Shown here in pieces: positions 35,267-44,871 of a stretch of 64,000 nucleotides of DNA (positions within the stretch are counted from its first letter, which is position 1; each line of letters begins with the position of its first letter). The translations under genes and the position numbers were made by a program. The notes below the pieces were generated by a model. The model was not told the origin of the DNA. It saw only the letters and a program-made list of their open reading frames with translations, and ran no database searches. This DNA is from Puteibacter caeruleilacunae (GTDB taxonomy: Bacteria; Bacteroidota; Bacteroidia; Bacteroidales; Prolixibacteraceae), in contig SJCO01000009.1 in assembly GCA_005217565.1 (NCBI GenBank), positions 248,001 through 312,000 on the forward strand. Direction: 5' to 3'.

Positions 35267-38200
35267 TGCAATTACTAAACGACTCAATAGATCAGCATAT
35301 TAATCGGAGGAAAACAGACCGACAAGCTTTTTATTTGAAAAGAGGTCTGTTTTGGGCAGGTTTATTCTTGTTCATCTTCCTTTTCACCGTTATAATTGTC
35401 GACATTAGCATACTACTATCAGAAACCGTTAGATGGATACTTCTTGGTCAGGCCGTTGCAGTAATCGCAATCTTGTTGTGGCAATTATGGCTAAGACCTA
35501 GAAACAGGTATACCACAAGAGATGCCATTGTTGAATTAGAGCAACAATATGGCGATGATAGTCAGCTTATCCAGACAGCTCATCAGATAGAGCATAACAA
35601 CACTGCTTTCAACAAAGAAATGGAAAAGAAAGTAGTACTGTCGGCCAAGTCACTACTAGGATTAAATGAAGGTTATACACCTAGTCCTTTCAGAAAATAC
35701 CATCGCTATGTAAAGATACTTAAACGTTTATCGATTGTGTTTCTGATTCTGTTTATCTCCAACCGCTCGATGCGTGTAGGAATGAGCCGTATTCTATACC
35801 CACCTACGCAGATGCATTACACCCAGATTACCCTCATTGGACCTCAGCAAATATCACTGGGAGAACCTGTAAAGATTGAAGTTCTTACCAGGGGACGAAA
35901 GACCAATGAAGCATGGCTGTACCTGAGCAAAAATGATGACCAGTGGGAAAAGGTACAGCTTAAGAAACAGAATTCACGACTATACAATATCCACCTTACT
36001 GATATGGAGCGCTCTTTTAAGTACTTTGTAAAGGCTGGTGATGGAAAAACATTTTTACACAGTGTTCATGTTGTTGCTCCCCCAATGATCGACACCATTT
36101 GGGCAAAGGTAACCTACCCCACCTACATGCAGAAAAAGTGTGACACCCTGTCGGGAGGAAAATTAAAAGCCTATCTGGGATCACAAATTGACCTGCATGT
36201 GCAGATATCACAGAAAATGAAGGAAGCATTCATTTCGTTTCCTAACGGCACAAACAAGCCATTACACATAAACAAGAACAAGTTGAACATCAGTTTCAAT
36301 GTAAGAGATACTACCGCCGGATCATATGCCATTTATGGTACCGATTACAAAGGGATGTTGCTAAAGAAACAAAAGTTCACAATGGAAATTCTGCCCGACA
36401 AACTTCCTACTGTAAAGATTGTTGATCCGTCGAAGGATATCCAGGTAACACCGATTACCGAGGTGCCTATAAAAATATACGCTTATGATGATTTAGGATT
36501 AAGTGAAATCGGACTGACGGCACGTATTGGAAAAGAAGAGCATCAGATAGCACATTTCACAATGAAAGATTCTATCGTACTCGATCAGACTAAAATAGCG
36601 AAGTTGCTTTTAGAAAAGTATCCTATTAACCTGAAAACGAATGTCAGGGTGTTTGCCTGGGCAAAGGATAGAAATCCAAATCAGAAGCGAAGAGCAGTAA
36701 GTATCATGCGTGGAATCGATATACGACAGTATCGTTTACGCTATGCTTTACCTGAGGAGAGTGAAGGAGGTATGCCAATGCAAGCCAGCTCACAACAGAT
36801 CATGAAATTAGAGCAGATGATTCAGGTACAGCGTAATGTTCTTTCCAAAACCTTCAAATACAGCGAAGAAGGAGGGAAATTCACTGAACGCGAGCGATTT
36901 GTCAAGATTGAAAAAGATCTTAGTAATCAGGCTACCGATTTATACGGCAAATTACAAAGAAAGAATCCCAATGCCGGAGCACTAAAAGAAGCAGCTCAAA
37001 AACTTACTTCAGCAGCGTCGCATCTTCAAGCGAACAATTTAAAAGAGGCAGTAACAGATGAAGATCTGGCACTTTGTGACATGATGCAACTGCGCGACGA
37101 ACTCCTAAAGGTCCTTAACAAGAAGAAAAGTGGTAGCTGTAGCTGTGAGAATAGTTGTGATGCCCTTACGGAATTGGCTCTTGATGTAGACAAGCTTATT
37201 GAACAAGAAGAAAAAACAAGAAAGTTGCATCAGCAACACGTAAATAATCCGGATAACGATAAATTCCTGGCTACCCTGGCCCTTCAACGTAAATGTTTGG
37301 TTGATGCAGGTGAATTGAATGCAATGCTTGAGATTCATCCCGACGGGACACCGTTGAACATGACAAGGATGAAGGAAACCATCGGCACCATGGAACAGTG
37401 CAAGAAACTATTGGAGGCAGATAAAAACGCCTTAGATGAGTTAGACGATGCGATCTTCCAGCTTAAAGAGTTATCGATCCATCTAAGAGGACTAGACAGT
37501 CCGAATGCCAGCGCAACGCTTAATAAAGCTAAACAGTTAGCCGAAAAAGCCTCTGAGAAATTGCGCAAGCAGGCAAAAGAAGAGAAATCTATAGGTCGAA
37601 GAGATTCAAGCAAAGAATCGTGTAATAAGCCCGACGAAGACGAGAAGAAAAAAGAGAAAAAGAAAGAGGGAGAGAAAAAGAAGGACGGCAAAAAAGAAGG
37701 ATCTAAAGAAGGTAAGAAAGAGGGCGAAAAACCAGGCTCAAAGAAAGGCTCTAAACCTGGATCAAAAGAAGGTTCTAAGCCAGGACAAAATCAGGGTTCT
37801 CAAGCTGGAGGATCTTCACAAGGAGGAAACAATGCTGGCTCACTGAATAGCATGAACAACGCATCGATTGAGCAAATTGCACGCAATACAGCCATGATAC
37901 AAGATTGGCTTAATAAGATGACACAACAAAATCAGCAAGAAGAGCAAGATGATGTATTCCAAAAGGAGCGCACGAAAGAGTTGATGGAAGAAGCTGAATT
38001 AGAACGCCTGGCCAAAGAGCTTGACGATGCAGGAGAGAATCCAAATCCACAGCAATTGGAGCAATTGGCCAACAAGTTCGATAAGCTTAGTAAGCTACTC
38101 GACAAGGAATTAAAGAACCTTACTATGAGTAAGCTAAACCGACTAAACTCATCGCATAAGCAAGCAAAGCAATTGTTGGCACAACATGCAAAAGGACAGG

Positions 38201-38481
38201 AAATCAATGGTCAAGAGCTTTATGACTTGTCGAAAGAGCTGTCGTCGTACAACGATTCGCAACTCACTCAGCTTGCCAATAAGCTATCAGGATCAGGCAA
38301 TAGCAATCAAGTAGATGACCTAAAGCAAGTTGCCGGTCGCTTGAATCAATTGATAGAAGAGTTAATTGAGCAAGAAATAGCTCATGGTAAAGACATCAAA
38401 ATCCCGTCGAAATACTCAAAAATGGTAGAAGAGTACTTCAAAGTATTATCCGACGATATGGATGACGAATTAGATCAATAA
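35266..38481 (+). CDS. Giant membrane protein with coiled coils and Lys/Glu/Gly/Ser-rich repeat, DUF4175-like
   Basis: A 1071-residue protein. Helices near 27-48, 57-75 and 148-161 lie in the N-terminal part, followed by beta-rich extracytoplasmic stretches and then very long helical regions. Residues about 790-855 are a low-complexity run of KKEKKKEG, GKKEG and GSKPG-like units. The last 200 residues are Glu/Gln-rich coiled coil. The overall plan resembles DUF4175 proteins of MoxR-VWA operons. A scaffold role in the envelope is inferred. Both ends are tightly coupled to neighbouring genes. Confidence 0.7.
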   Translation: MQLLNDSIDQHINRRKTDRQAFYLKRGLFWAGLFLFIFLFTVIIVDISILLSETVRWILLGQAVAVIAILLWQLWLRPRNRYTTRDAIVELEQQYGDDSQLIQTAHQIEHNNTAFNKEMEKKVVLSAKSLLGLNEGYTPSPFRKYHRYVKILKRLSIVFLILFISNRSMRVGMSRILYPPTQMHYTQITLIGPQQISLGEPVKIEVLTRGRKTNEAWLYLSKNDDQWEKVQLKKQNSRLYNIHLTDMERSFKYFVKAGDGKTFLHSVHVVAPPMIDTIWAKVTYPTYMQKKCDTLSGGKLKAYLGSQIDLHVQISQKMKEAFISFPNGTNKPLHINKNKLNISFNVRDTTAGSYAIYGTDYKGMLLKKQKFTMEILPDKLPTVKIVDPSKDIQVTPITEVPIKIYAYDDLGLSEIGLTARIGKEEHQIAHFTMKDSIVLDQTKIAKLLLEKYPINLKTNVRVFAWAKDRNPNQKRRAVSIMRGIDIRQYRLRYALPEESEGGMPMQASSQQIMKLEQMIQVQRNVLSKTFKYSEEGGKFTERERFVKIEKDLSNQATDLYGKLQRKNPNAGALKEAAQKLTSAASHLQANNLKEAVTDEDLALCDMMQLRDELLKVLNKKKSGSCSCENSCDALTELALDVDKLIEQEEKTRKLHQQHVNNPDNDKFLATLALQRKCLVDAGELNAMLEIHPDGTPLNMTRMKETIGTMEQCKKLLEADKNALDELDDAIFQLKELSIHLRGLDSPNASATLNKAKQLAEKASEKLRKQAKEEKSIGRRDSSKESCNKPDEDEKKKEKKKEGEKKKDGKKEGSKEGKKEGEKPGSKKGSKPGSKEGSKPGQNQGSQAGGSSQGGNNAGSLNSMNNASIEQIARNTAMIQDWLNKMTQQNQQEEQDDVFQKERTKELMEEAELERLAKELDDAGENPNPQQLEQLANKFDKLSKLLDKELKNLTMSKLNRLNSSHKQAKQLLAQHAKGQEINGQELYDLSKELSSYNDSQLTQLANKLSGSGNSNQVDDLKQVAGRLNQLIEELIEQEIAHGKDIKIPSKYSKMVEEYFKVLSDDMDDELDQ
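37600..37835 (+). repeat. Low-complexity coding repeat (GSK, KEG, KPG units)
   Basis: An A/G-rich stretch inside the large membrane protein gene encodes short units such as GSKPG, GSKEG and GKKEG. The units vary in length and sequence, so this is a charged linker rather than an exact tandem array. Confidence 0.75.
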
Positions 38482-38499
38482 TCTTGAAAATGAAAAGAT

Positions 38500-40740
38500 A
38501 TGCAATATAATCCCCAAATACCGATTAGTCTCATTCTGATAATGATTGCTGCAGCATTACTGCTTACCAGTTTTGCTGTATGGAAATCATCTAAGATTAA
38601 GCGCCAGAACCAGAAGATCATGCTCATTGCGATTCGGGCAGTTGTAATCATCATTCTTGGCATCATATTATTGAATCCAGTCAGGACAGAACAAAAGAAG
38701 CAGACCAAAAAGGCAAAGCACGATGTGATACTGTTGGATGGATCAACAAGTATGAATATCGAAACCCCGCAATCGCGATTAGAGCTACTCAAAGAAGAAC
38801 TAGCTTCGGTATCGTTACCCTTTAAAAAGGATGTCAGCATCTATCAGTTTGATACAATAGCACGCAACATCGATACCATAAGTAGTTGGGATAAAATTGC
38901 AGCAACGGGCGACAAGTCCAACCTTGCAAAGTCTATTCGACAGGTAGTCCAGCAAGAAGGGATTGATGAAGTTCGCAATCTAATTATCTGTAGTGATGGG
39001 CGTTTGGATGATAAAGAAGAGTTAAATCAAACCATAGCCCTTGCCCGAAGAAATGAAATACCCATCTCAGTAATGGGTATAGGTAAGGAAGTTAACCTGT
39101 TTAATGTATCCATCAAAAGCTGTCAGGTTGATCAAAGTGCTGGTCCGAATACCAATCTCCCTGTAAATCTGTATCTCGAATGCAAAGGAAGTAGTCAGCA
39201 GAGTTACCAGGTAAAAATAACCGATAGCAAGGGGAAATTAAAGGATCAATACACCGGGACTTTAAGAGATGGAATTATACCCCATCAGCTAAAGCTCAAT
39301 ACTGGTAGACAAAGCGAACATTATAAGCTTCAGGTTGTACCCCTCGATGAGGAATTAACCGCCGCTGATAATCAAATTGAGTTTGATGTAGCCGTATCAG
39401 ATCCAAGAATCAGGGTACTATACATGGAAGGAACCAATGCCGACTATCCCAAGAGTGTAAATCGCTCTAAAGGAAGATGGCCATGTTATCGCTTCATCTA
39501 TGAGGCCTGTAAAGAGACTGGCAAAATTGATGTAGATGTATACGTAGTGAATCAACAGAAAAACGTTGGAGGAGAAATCTACAACGTAAAAACCAAGCGA
39601 AGAGGATATCCTAAGACAAAAGAGGAGATCTGGGATTACGATGTTGTGATCTGTAGTGATATCAATCGCTTTATCTTCTCCGACGATCAATTGAAGTGGA
39701 CAAGAGATATGGTTGCTCAAAATGGAGGAGGATTCTGTATGATTGGAGGGATCACCAGTTTTGGTTCTGGTGGCTGGGATAAGACCTCGTGGGAAAAAAT
39801 GATTCCAGTAGACATGAAGAATTTCGGTCGCGGAGAACAGTTTATTACCATCTATCCAACGTTCCCTGAGAAAGCACTGAAGCACCCAATTATGCAGTTC
39901 TCTGACGATCCTAATGCCAATAGAAATATCATCACCACTCACCCACCCTTCAAGGGGACCAATATGGTTAATCGGGCAAAACCAGGGGCCACAGTGCTTG
40001 CTTATTGGAAGCAACACAAAAACATGCCACTGATATGTGTACAATCGTATGGTAAAGGACGTTCAATGGCTTTTACTTCTGATGCTGCAGGAGGATGGGG
40101 AGAAGGTTATCAGGATGGCTGGGGATCATCGTATGGAGACAACAACTACTACCGTAAATTCTGGGCAAACACTGTACTATGGCTTGCCGAGAACAGTCTG
40201 GCGCATAAGGATCAGAAACTTCAATTCAGAACCAATCAGTTGAGTTACTTCAAGGGAGAAAACATCAAATGTGAAGTAAACTTGGTAAATGGTGCTAAAG
40301 CACAGAAAGTAGAAGTACGCTTAGCAAATACCAGTGAAGCAAAAATTCTCACATTCGATAGAAACGACAATTGCTATAAAGGAAATCTAAGAATTCCAGA
40401 TAATTTTAGCGCCACACAGCTAAAGCTAATCTGCCGAGCCATGGATCCTAACAGTCTTTCGGTGGCTTCCGATTCATTAAAGATAAATGTAAAGCAGATT
40501 AAGAATGAATACAAGAATCCTAATCCTGATTTTGCATCACTACAACAATTAATGATGCTCACTGGTGGTCAGAATCTTAAATCGGGCGAAGACATCGCCA
40601 AACTGTTGGAGACCGATAGCTTAGCATCGGTAGTCAAGCAAAAAGCATCCGTTATTCCGATATGGGATCAATGGTTCCTATTTGCCATGCTATTGATATT
40701 ATTAACAATTGAGTGGATCATTCGAAAGTTTCTCCTATGA
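38500..40740 (+). CDS. VWA-domain membrane protein with glutamine-amidotransferase-like domain
   Basis: A 746-residue membrane protein, last in the operon. Two N-terminal helices (ISLILIMIAAALLLTSF and IAIRAVVIIILGIILLNP) precede a VWA core with the metal motif DGSTS (Asp80, Ser82, Ser84). A class I amidotransferase-like fold follows (YDVVICSDINRF, GGGFCMIGGITSFGSGG) of the kind seen in DUF1355-like proteins, then a beta domain, and a C-terminal helix (WFLFAMLLILLTIEWII). It begins 19 bases after the giant gene. It probably forms a complex with the BatA-like protein (inference). Confidence 0.85.
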   Translation: MQYNPQIPISLILIMIAAALLLTSFAVWKSSKIKRQNQKIMLIAIRAVVIIILGIILLNPVRTEQKKQTKKAKHDVILLDGSTSMNIETPQSRLELLKEELASVSLPFKKDVSIYQFDTIARNIDTISSWDKIAATGDKSNLAKSIRQVVQQEGIDEVRNLIICSDGRLDDKEELNQTIALARRNEIPISVMGIGKEVNLFNVSIKSCQVDQSAGPNTNLPVNLYLECKGSSQQSYQVKITDSKGKLKDQYTGTLRDGIIPHQLKLNTGRQSEHYKLQVVPLDEELTAADNQIEFDVAVSDPRIRVLYMEGTNADYPKSVNRSKGRWPCYRFIYEACKETGKIDVDVYVVNQQKNVGGEIYNVKTKRRGYPKTKEEIWDYDVVICSDINRFIFSDDQLKWTRDMVAQNGGGFCMIGGITSFGSGGWDKTSWEKMIPVDMKNFGRGEQFITIYPTFPEKALKHPIMQFSDDPNANRNIITTHPPFKGTNMVNRAKPGATVLAYWKQHKNMPLICVQSYGKGRSMAFTSDAAGGWGEGYQDGWGSSYGDNNYYRKFWANTVLWLAENSLAHKDQKLQFRTNQLSYFKGENIKCEVNLVNGAKAQKVEVRLANTSEAKILTFDRNDNCYKGNLRIPDNFSATQLKLICRAMDPNSLSVASDSLKINVKQIKNEYKNPNPDFASLQQLMMLTGGQNLKSGEDIAKLLETDSLASVVKQKASVIPIWDQWFLFAMLLILLTIEWIIRKFLL

Positions 40741-40801
40741 TCAACTCATAATTAGAAATAAATGGGCTAACAATAATAACATTCTATAATTAAATGCTTT
40801 T

Positions 40802-40835
40802 TTGATATAATTATTCAGCATAACACTTATATTTG
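40802..40835 (+). promoter_or_regulatory. fabH promoter, TTG-N23-TATATTTG
   Basis: TTG at 40802-40804 and TATATTTG at 40828-40835 are 23 bases apart, within the range reported for Bacteroidota. The leader before fabH would be about 115 bases. Confidence 0.5.
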
Positions 40836-40955
40836 CATTCTTATTTTACGGGCAGCTATTGCTCTATACCGAGGGCAAATACATGTTAAGCTAATGGCGT
40901 GTATTTTCCTATAACAATTGATATTAATATTTGAGAAAATAAATTGTCGAAATAG

Positions 40956-41921
40956 ATGAAGGCAAAATTAACTGGAATTGGGAGTTATGTTCCCGAGACG
41001 ATACTAGACAATAAATATTTTGAAGAGATCATCGAAACGTCTGATGAGTGGATCAAGAGAAGAACCGGAATTGCTGAAAGACGTAAAGTTGCAGATGATC
41101 AAACAACAAGCAACATTTCTGCACAAGCCGCATTAAATCTTGCAGAAGAAAATAATATCGACCTCAAAGAAGTAGACTTTGTAATTGTTGCTACCTCATC
41201 ATACGATCATGTTATCCCTAACGTAGCTAGTCAGGTTTGTTATGAACTAGGACTTAAAAATGTTGGGGCGATTGATGTAACTGCTGCATGTGCAGGTTTT
41301 GGTTATGGTATTCAGGTAGCACAGGGATTAGTGATGGCTGGTAACTACAAGAAAATCTTGGTTATAGGTGCTGAAACACTTACTCGCTTTACCGACTACA
41401 CTGACCGTACAACTTGTATCTTGTTTGGTGATGGTGCCGGAGCTTCAATTGTAGAAGCAGCTGAAGAGAGTAATATCTTAGCATCAGTATCTGGAACTGA
41501 CTCACACTTAGCAAGTAACCTATACTTAGCAAATATCTGTAATAACCTCAACGGTCAGGATATTGATCCTAACGGATACATCCACCAAGATGGTAAGAAG
41601 GTATTTAAATGGGCTGTTGATACTGTAAGTACTCAGTTTAAGAAGCTTGTTGAGAAGGCAGGATTAGAAGTAAGCGACATCGACTGGTTTGTACCTCACA
41701 GTGCGAATATGCGTATTGTAGAAGCTGTATGTAGAAATGTAGGTTTCCCTGTAGAGCAAACATTAGCTTGTCTTGAGAACTTCGGAAACACTTCTGCTGC
41801 ATCTGTACCATTGGCACTTCACAATGGAGTAAGAAACGGAAAAGTTCGCAAAGGCGATAAATTACTATTGATTGGATTTGGTGGCGGATTAACGTTTGCC
41901 GGATCTGTAGTTGAATGGTAA
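40956..41921 (+). CDS. fabH: 3-oxoacyl-ACP synthase III (FabH)
   Basis: A 321-residue ketoacyl synthase III that condenses acetyl-CoA (or a short branched acyl-CoA) with malonyl-ACP to begin fatty-acid synthesis. The catalytic triad is visible: Cys112 in AACAGFG, His248 in VPHSANMR and Asn278 in FGNTSAAS. N-terminal residues IGSYVPET and WIKRRTGI are classic. It is a single gene with its own promoter and terminator, away from a fatty-acid cluster, so it may be one of several FabH copies. Confidence 0.94.
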   Translation: MKAKLTGIGSYVPETILDNKYFEEIIETSDEWIKRRTGIAERRKVADDQTTSNISAQAALNLAEENNIDLKEVDFVIVATSSYDHVIPNVASQVCYELGLKNVGAIDVTAACAGFGYGIQVAQGLVMAGNYKKILVIGAETLTRFTDYTDRTTCILFGDGAGASIVEAAEESNILASVSGTDSHLASNLYLANICNNLNGQDIDPNGYIHQDGKKVFKWAVDTVSTQFKKLVEKAGLEVSDIDWFVPHSANMRIVEAVCRNVGFPVEQTLACLENFGNTSAASVPLALHNGVRNGKVRKGDKLLLIGFGGGLTFAGSVVEW

Positions 41922-41939
41922 AATATACTTTACTTAAAA

Positions 41940-41990
41940 TCTGTCCTATCAATCAACAGTTATTAATTGGTAGGACAGATTTGTTTTATT
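41940..41990. terminator. Bidirectional terminator after fabH
   Basis: Fourteen-base arms, tctgtcctatcaat (41940-41953) and attggtaggacaga (41966-41979), with one wobble pair, followed by tttgttttatt. The hairpin overlaps the stop of the convergent regulator gene. Confidence 0.8.
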
Positions 41991-43124
41991 AATCCCCTCT
42001 ACTTGATATAGCGCTTTAAATTCCTTCTCGTTATCCCCTTCCAGATATTCATCAATAAATTCCTTCATATAGTTTCCATCAAGGAACAAGTTAACTGTTG
42101 AGATATTACCTATGTCGGTACGCGACAAGAACACCAGGAATTCATTATTTGTAAAGTTCTTGAATGACATCACCAATGCATAATCAGTCTTGGTAATGGA
42201 AACCTTATCTAAAAGCTCTGTTTCACAAGGATCATCAGAAGTATTAATACGCTGAAGATAGGCTGCTATTTCATCATTATAATCAACGTCTCGATCCTTT
42301 AATATTTGCTCCAGCAATCCCATATTTTTATAGTTTCCTACAAAAATGACATGATGACTCTGCAGATCATCAGGCTGAAGATCGGAAAGCAATTTCACAT
42401 CGATATTCTTCCCTTCTGAACCAAAAGCACGCATAATCTCATGCTGACAGAAGACCGACATCTTTGAAAGATAAGTTAAGTTCGATTTAGAGCATTGCTT
42501 AAGCAACTCAGGATTTTCTACCAATCGCTTTTCAAATTCAGCTGCTGAATTAATACCAAAGTCCCTAATCACCCCTGATGAGCTTGTAGGAATAGCCCCT
42601 TGATACACGAAATAGTCGCCCACTACCAACAACGTTTTCTTTTCACGTTCGGTAAATTTCTTTAGAATTGGCGACTGCACAGTCTCAGATTGATGCGTAT
42701 TACCTGAAATAAAAAACACACAGATCATTGCAATAAGCAATCCGAGTGTTATAAAAAACAACGTACGAAAGTCGGTAGCAAGGTTCTTTTTAGGAATCTC
42801 TTTTTCGATAAAATTCACACGATACTGCCCTTTAGCAATTTCAAAGATCACCTCATCGTCTTTACCATCCTCCTGATAGTAATCTTGCAATCTCTTTCTA
42901 ACCTTATGAATATACACACGAATATTGGAATCAGTTTTAGCATCCTGATCATACTTTTTGCCAAATAATTCTATTCCGATAGTGTATTCTTTGGGATTTT
43001 CACCCGATAATGTTGCCTGAACCAGATAACTTAGCAAATCGCAACTAACTTTCGACTTGCAAAAGTGCCTACTCCCCTTAATCTTCTCTAAAAAACTTAA
43101 TATCTGACTATTATCAACACTCAT
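41949..43124 (-). CDS. Membrane-anchored winged-helix regulator (ToxR-like layout)
   Basis: A 391-residue protein with an N-terminal winged-helix DNA-binding domain (KSKVSCDLLSYLVQATL, then SNIRVYIHKVRKRLQDYY, the recognition region), one membrane helix (LFFITLGLLIAMICVFFIS, about residues 121-139) and a 250-residue C-terminal part with periplasmic-binding-like segments (LLVVGDYFVYQGAI, HVIFVGNY). This places DNA binding inside and a sensing part outside or across the membrane. It diverges from the DUF1080 operon, its most likely target (inference). The ligand is unknown. Confidence 0.8.
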   Translation of the reverse strand: MSVDNSQILSFLEKIKGSRHFCKSKVSCDLLSYLVQATLSGENPKEYTIGIELFGKKYDQDAKTDSNIRVYIHKVRKRLQDYYQEDGKDDEVIFEIAKGQYRVNFIEKEIPKKNLATDFRTLFFITLGLLIAMICVFFISGNTHQSETVQSPILKKFTEREKKTLLVVGDYFVYQGAIPTSSSGVIRDFGINSAAEFEKRLVENPELLKQCSKSNLTYLSKMSVFCQHEIMRAFGSEGKNIDVKLLSDLQPDDLQSHHVIFVGNYKNMGLLEQILKDRDVDYNDEIAAYLQRINTSDDPCETELLDKVSITKTDYALVMSFKNFTNNEFLVFLSRTDIGNISTVNLFLDGNYMKEFIDEYLEGDNEKEFKALYQVEGINKTNLSYQLITVD

Positions 43125-43145
43125 ATCACTAAAAGTAACAAAATG

Positions 43146-43156
43146 GTAACGGTTAC
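43146..43156. promoter_or_regulatory. Small palindrome, possible operator
   Basis: Inverted repeat gtaac-g-gttac lies 22 bases before the winged-helix gene's start. The 7-base half GTAACCG also occurs at 43252-43258 in the same divergent region. It may be an autoregulatory site; evidence is weak. Confidence 0.3.
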
Positions 43157-43176
43157 AAAACAGGTTTACGTGCCTA

Positions 43177-43184
43177 CAAAGATA
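43177..43184 (-). promoter_or_regulatory. -7 promoter element for the winged-helix regulator
   Basis: The minus strand reads TATCTTTG, a match to TAnnTTTG, about 53 bases before the start codon. No -33 element is seen. Confidence 0.4.
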
Positions 43185-43280
43185 TTCGAATATCTAAAAA
43201 ATATAAATTTATCACACTGAAATTAGCAATCAATAATACCATATATAAATAGTAACCGATAGAACTTATTAGAAATAAGA

Positions 43281-43310
43281 TTGAAATATCGTCAAGAAAA
43301 ATTAACTTTG
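43281..43310 (+). promoter_or_regulatory. Promoter of the 3-keto-sugar operon, TTG-N19-TAACTTTG
   Basis: TTG at 43281-43283 and TAACTTTG at 43303-43310 are separated by 19 bases, an excellent consensus match. The implied leader before the DUF1080 gene is about 190 bases and contains no obvious structure. Confidence 0.6.
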
Positions 43311-43509
43311 AGCGTTATCGCACACGAGAATACAGAGAGAAAAAACCAAAACAGATGAAGCTACTTTGCAAAACTACATATCACTTATACTCCTTGGAAG
43401 GAATAAATGATGATGTAATGCAAAGGACTGTTAGTTGCAATCTTGATTCAAATATCAAGGATGCAAAATCTATTAATCAGAAAATCTTAAAATCGAAAAA
43501 TCCTTTGAA

Positions 43510-44850
43510 ATGAAGAAACTATTAGTAATTCCATTGATCCTATTAGCGGTGACAACGACTTTTGCGAAGAAAGATGGGAAATGGGAAAACCTATTTAACG
43601 GTAAGAATTTAAAAGGCTGGCACCAATTAAATGGTAAAGCTAAATACGAAGTGAAGAATGGCGAGATTGTTGGAACAACAGTAGCCAATACGCCAAACTC
43701 ATTCTTAACAACCGACAAGACTTATGGTGATTTTATACTAGAACTAGAATTGCTAGTTGATGAGAATATGAACTCAGGAATTCAGTTCCGCAGTCTGAGT
43801 AAACCAGATTATAATAATGGTCGCGTTCATGGTTACCAGTGTGAAGTAGATCCTTCAGCAAGAGCCTGGAGTGCCGGTATCTTTGATGAAGCTCGCAGAG
43901 GATGGTTATATCCTGTAGAATTAAATCCTGCAGCTAAGCCTGCATTCAAACATGGCGACTGGAATCATTATCGTATTGAGTGTATTGGTAACAGCATCCG
44001 TACGTTTCTAAATGGTGTTCCAGTGGCTCATTTAATTGACGACATGACTGCCGAAGGATTTATCTGTCTTCAAGTACACTCTATCCATAACAAATCGCAG
44101 GAAGGCAAACAAATCCGTTGGAGAAATATCCGTATCCAGACAAAAGACATTCAACCATCTCCTGCCGATGATGTATTTGTTGTAAACCTTTTACACAATG
44201 ATCTTAGCAACGCAGAAAAGGCACAAGGATGGAAACTATTGTTCGACGGTAAAACCAACAATGGATGGAAAGGTGCGAAATCAGAAACATTCCCTACCAA
44301 AGGATGGGAAGTTAAAGATGGTCTGATTACAGTACTTTCTGATGGTGGTGACCGCTCAAAATCTGGTGGTGATATCGTTACAAAAGAGAAATTTAAAGCA
44401 TTTGATTTCCAATTCGAATTCATGCTTACCGAAGCTGCGAATAGTGGTATTAAATACGGACTAGGAAATAATGGAGCAACAACAGGATTAGAATACCAGT
44501 TGCTTGACGATAAAAAACACCCAGACTCAAATAATGGTGTTGTTGGTAATCGTAAGCTAGCTTCGTTGTACGATCTTATTCCTGCTGAAAAGCAATCACG
44601 CTTTGTAAAGAAGCCAGGACAATGGAATCGTGGACGTTTAGTAGTTTATCCTGACAACCGTGTAGAGCACTGGTTAAACGGTGTTAAAGTAGTTGAATAT
44701 ACCAGAGGATCGGCAATTTACCGTGCATTAGTAGCGCGCAGTAAGTACAAAGGATACGAAGGATTTGGTATGTCAGAAGAAACACCTCTTCTACTTCAGG
44801 ATCACCACGACACAGTACACTTTAGAAGTTTAAAAATTAAGACGTTATAA
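43510..44850 (+). CDS. Double-domain DUF1080 (3-keto-glycoside hydrolase/lyase-like) protein
   Basis: A 446-residue exported protein (signal ending near TTTFAKK) with two DUF1080 concanavalin-like domains. The first opens WENLFNGKNLKGWHQLNG and contains NSGIQFRS and GYQCEVD; the second opens WKLLFDGKTNNGWKG and contains NSGIKYGLG and GLEYQLLDD. DUF1080 members cleave 3-keto-glycosides made by Gfo/Idh dehydrogenases, which fits the two downstream genes. Whether both domains are active is not known; they differ in length and in the acidic residues around the sugar site. It is the first gene of a three-gene operon. Confidence 0.88.
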   Translation: MKKLLVIPLILLAVTTTFAKKDGKWENLFNGKNLKGWHQLNGKAKYEVKNGEIVGTTVANTPNSFLTTDKTYGDFILELELLVDENMNSGIQFRSLSKPDYNNGRVHGYQCEVDPSARAWSAGIFDEARRGWLYPVELNPAAKPAFKHGDWNHYRIECIGNSIRTFLNGVPVAHLIDDMTAEGFICLQVHSIHNKSQEGKQIRWRNIRIQTKDIQPSPADDVFVVNLLHNDLSNAEKAQGWKLLFDGKTNNGWKGAKSETFPTKGWEVKDGLITVLSDGGDRSKSGGDIVTKEKFKAFDFQFEFMLTEAANSGIKYGLGNNGATTGLEYQLLDDKKHPDSNNGVVGNRKLASLYDLIPAEKQSRFVKKPGQWNRGRLVVYPDNRVEHWLNGVKVVEYTRGSAIYRALVARSKYKGYEGFGMSEETPLLLQDHHDTVHFRSLKIKTL

Positions 44851-44871
44851 TTAATCACAACCACAAAGTAC

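Noticed and set aside
37600-37835. Exact tandem repeat array
   Set aside because: Unit length and sequence vary; it is a coding low-complexity linker.
39418-40044. A 208-codon minus-strand frame
   Set aside because: It is antisense to the second VWA membrane protein gene, whose domains are clear.
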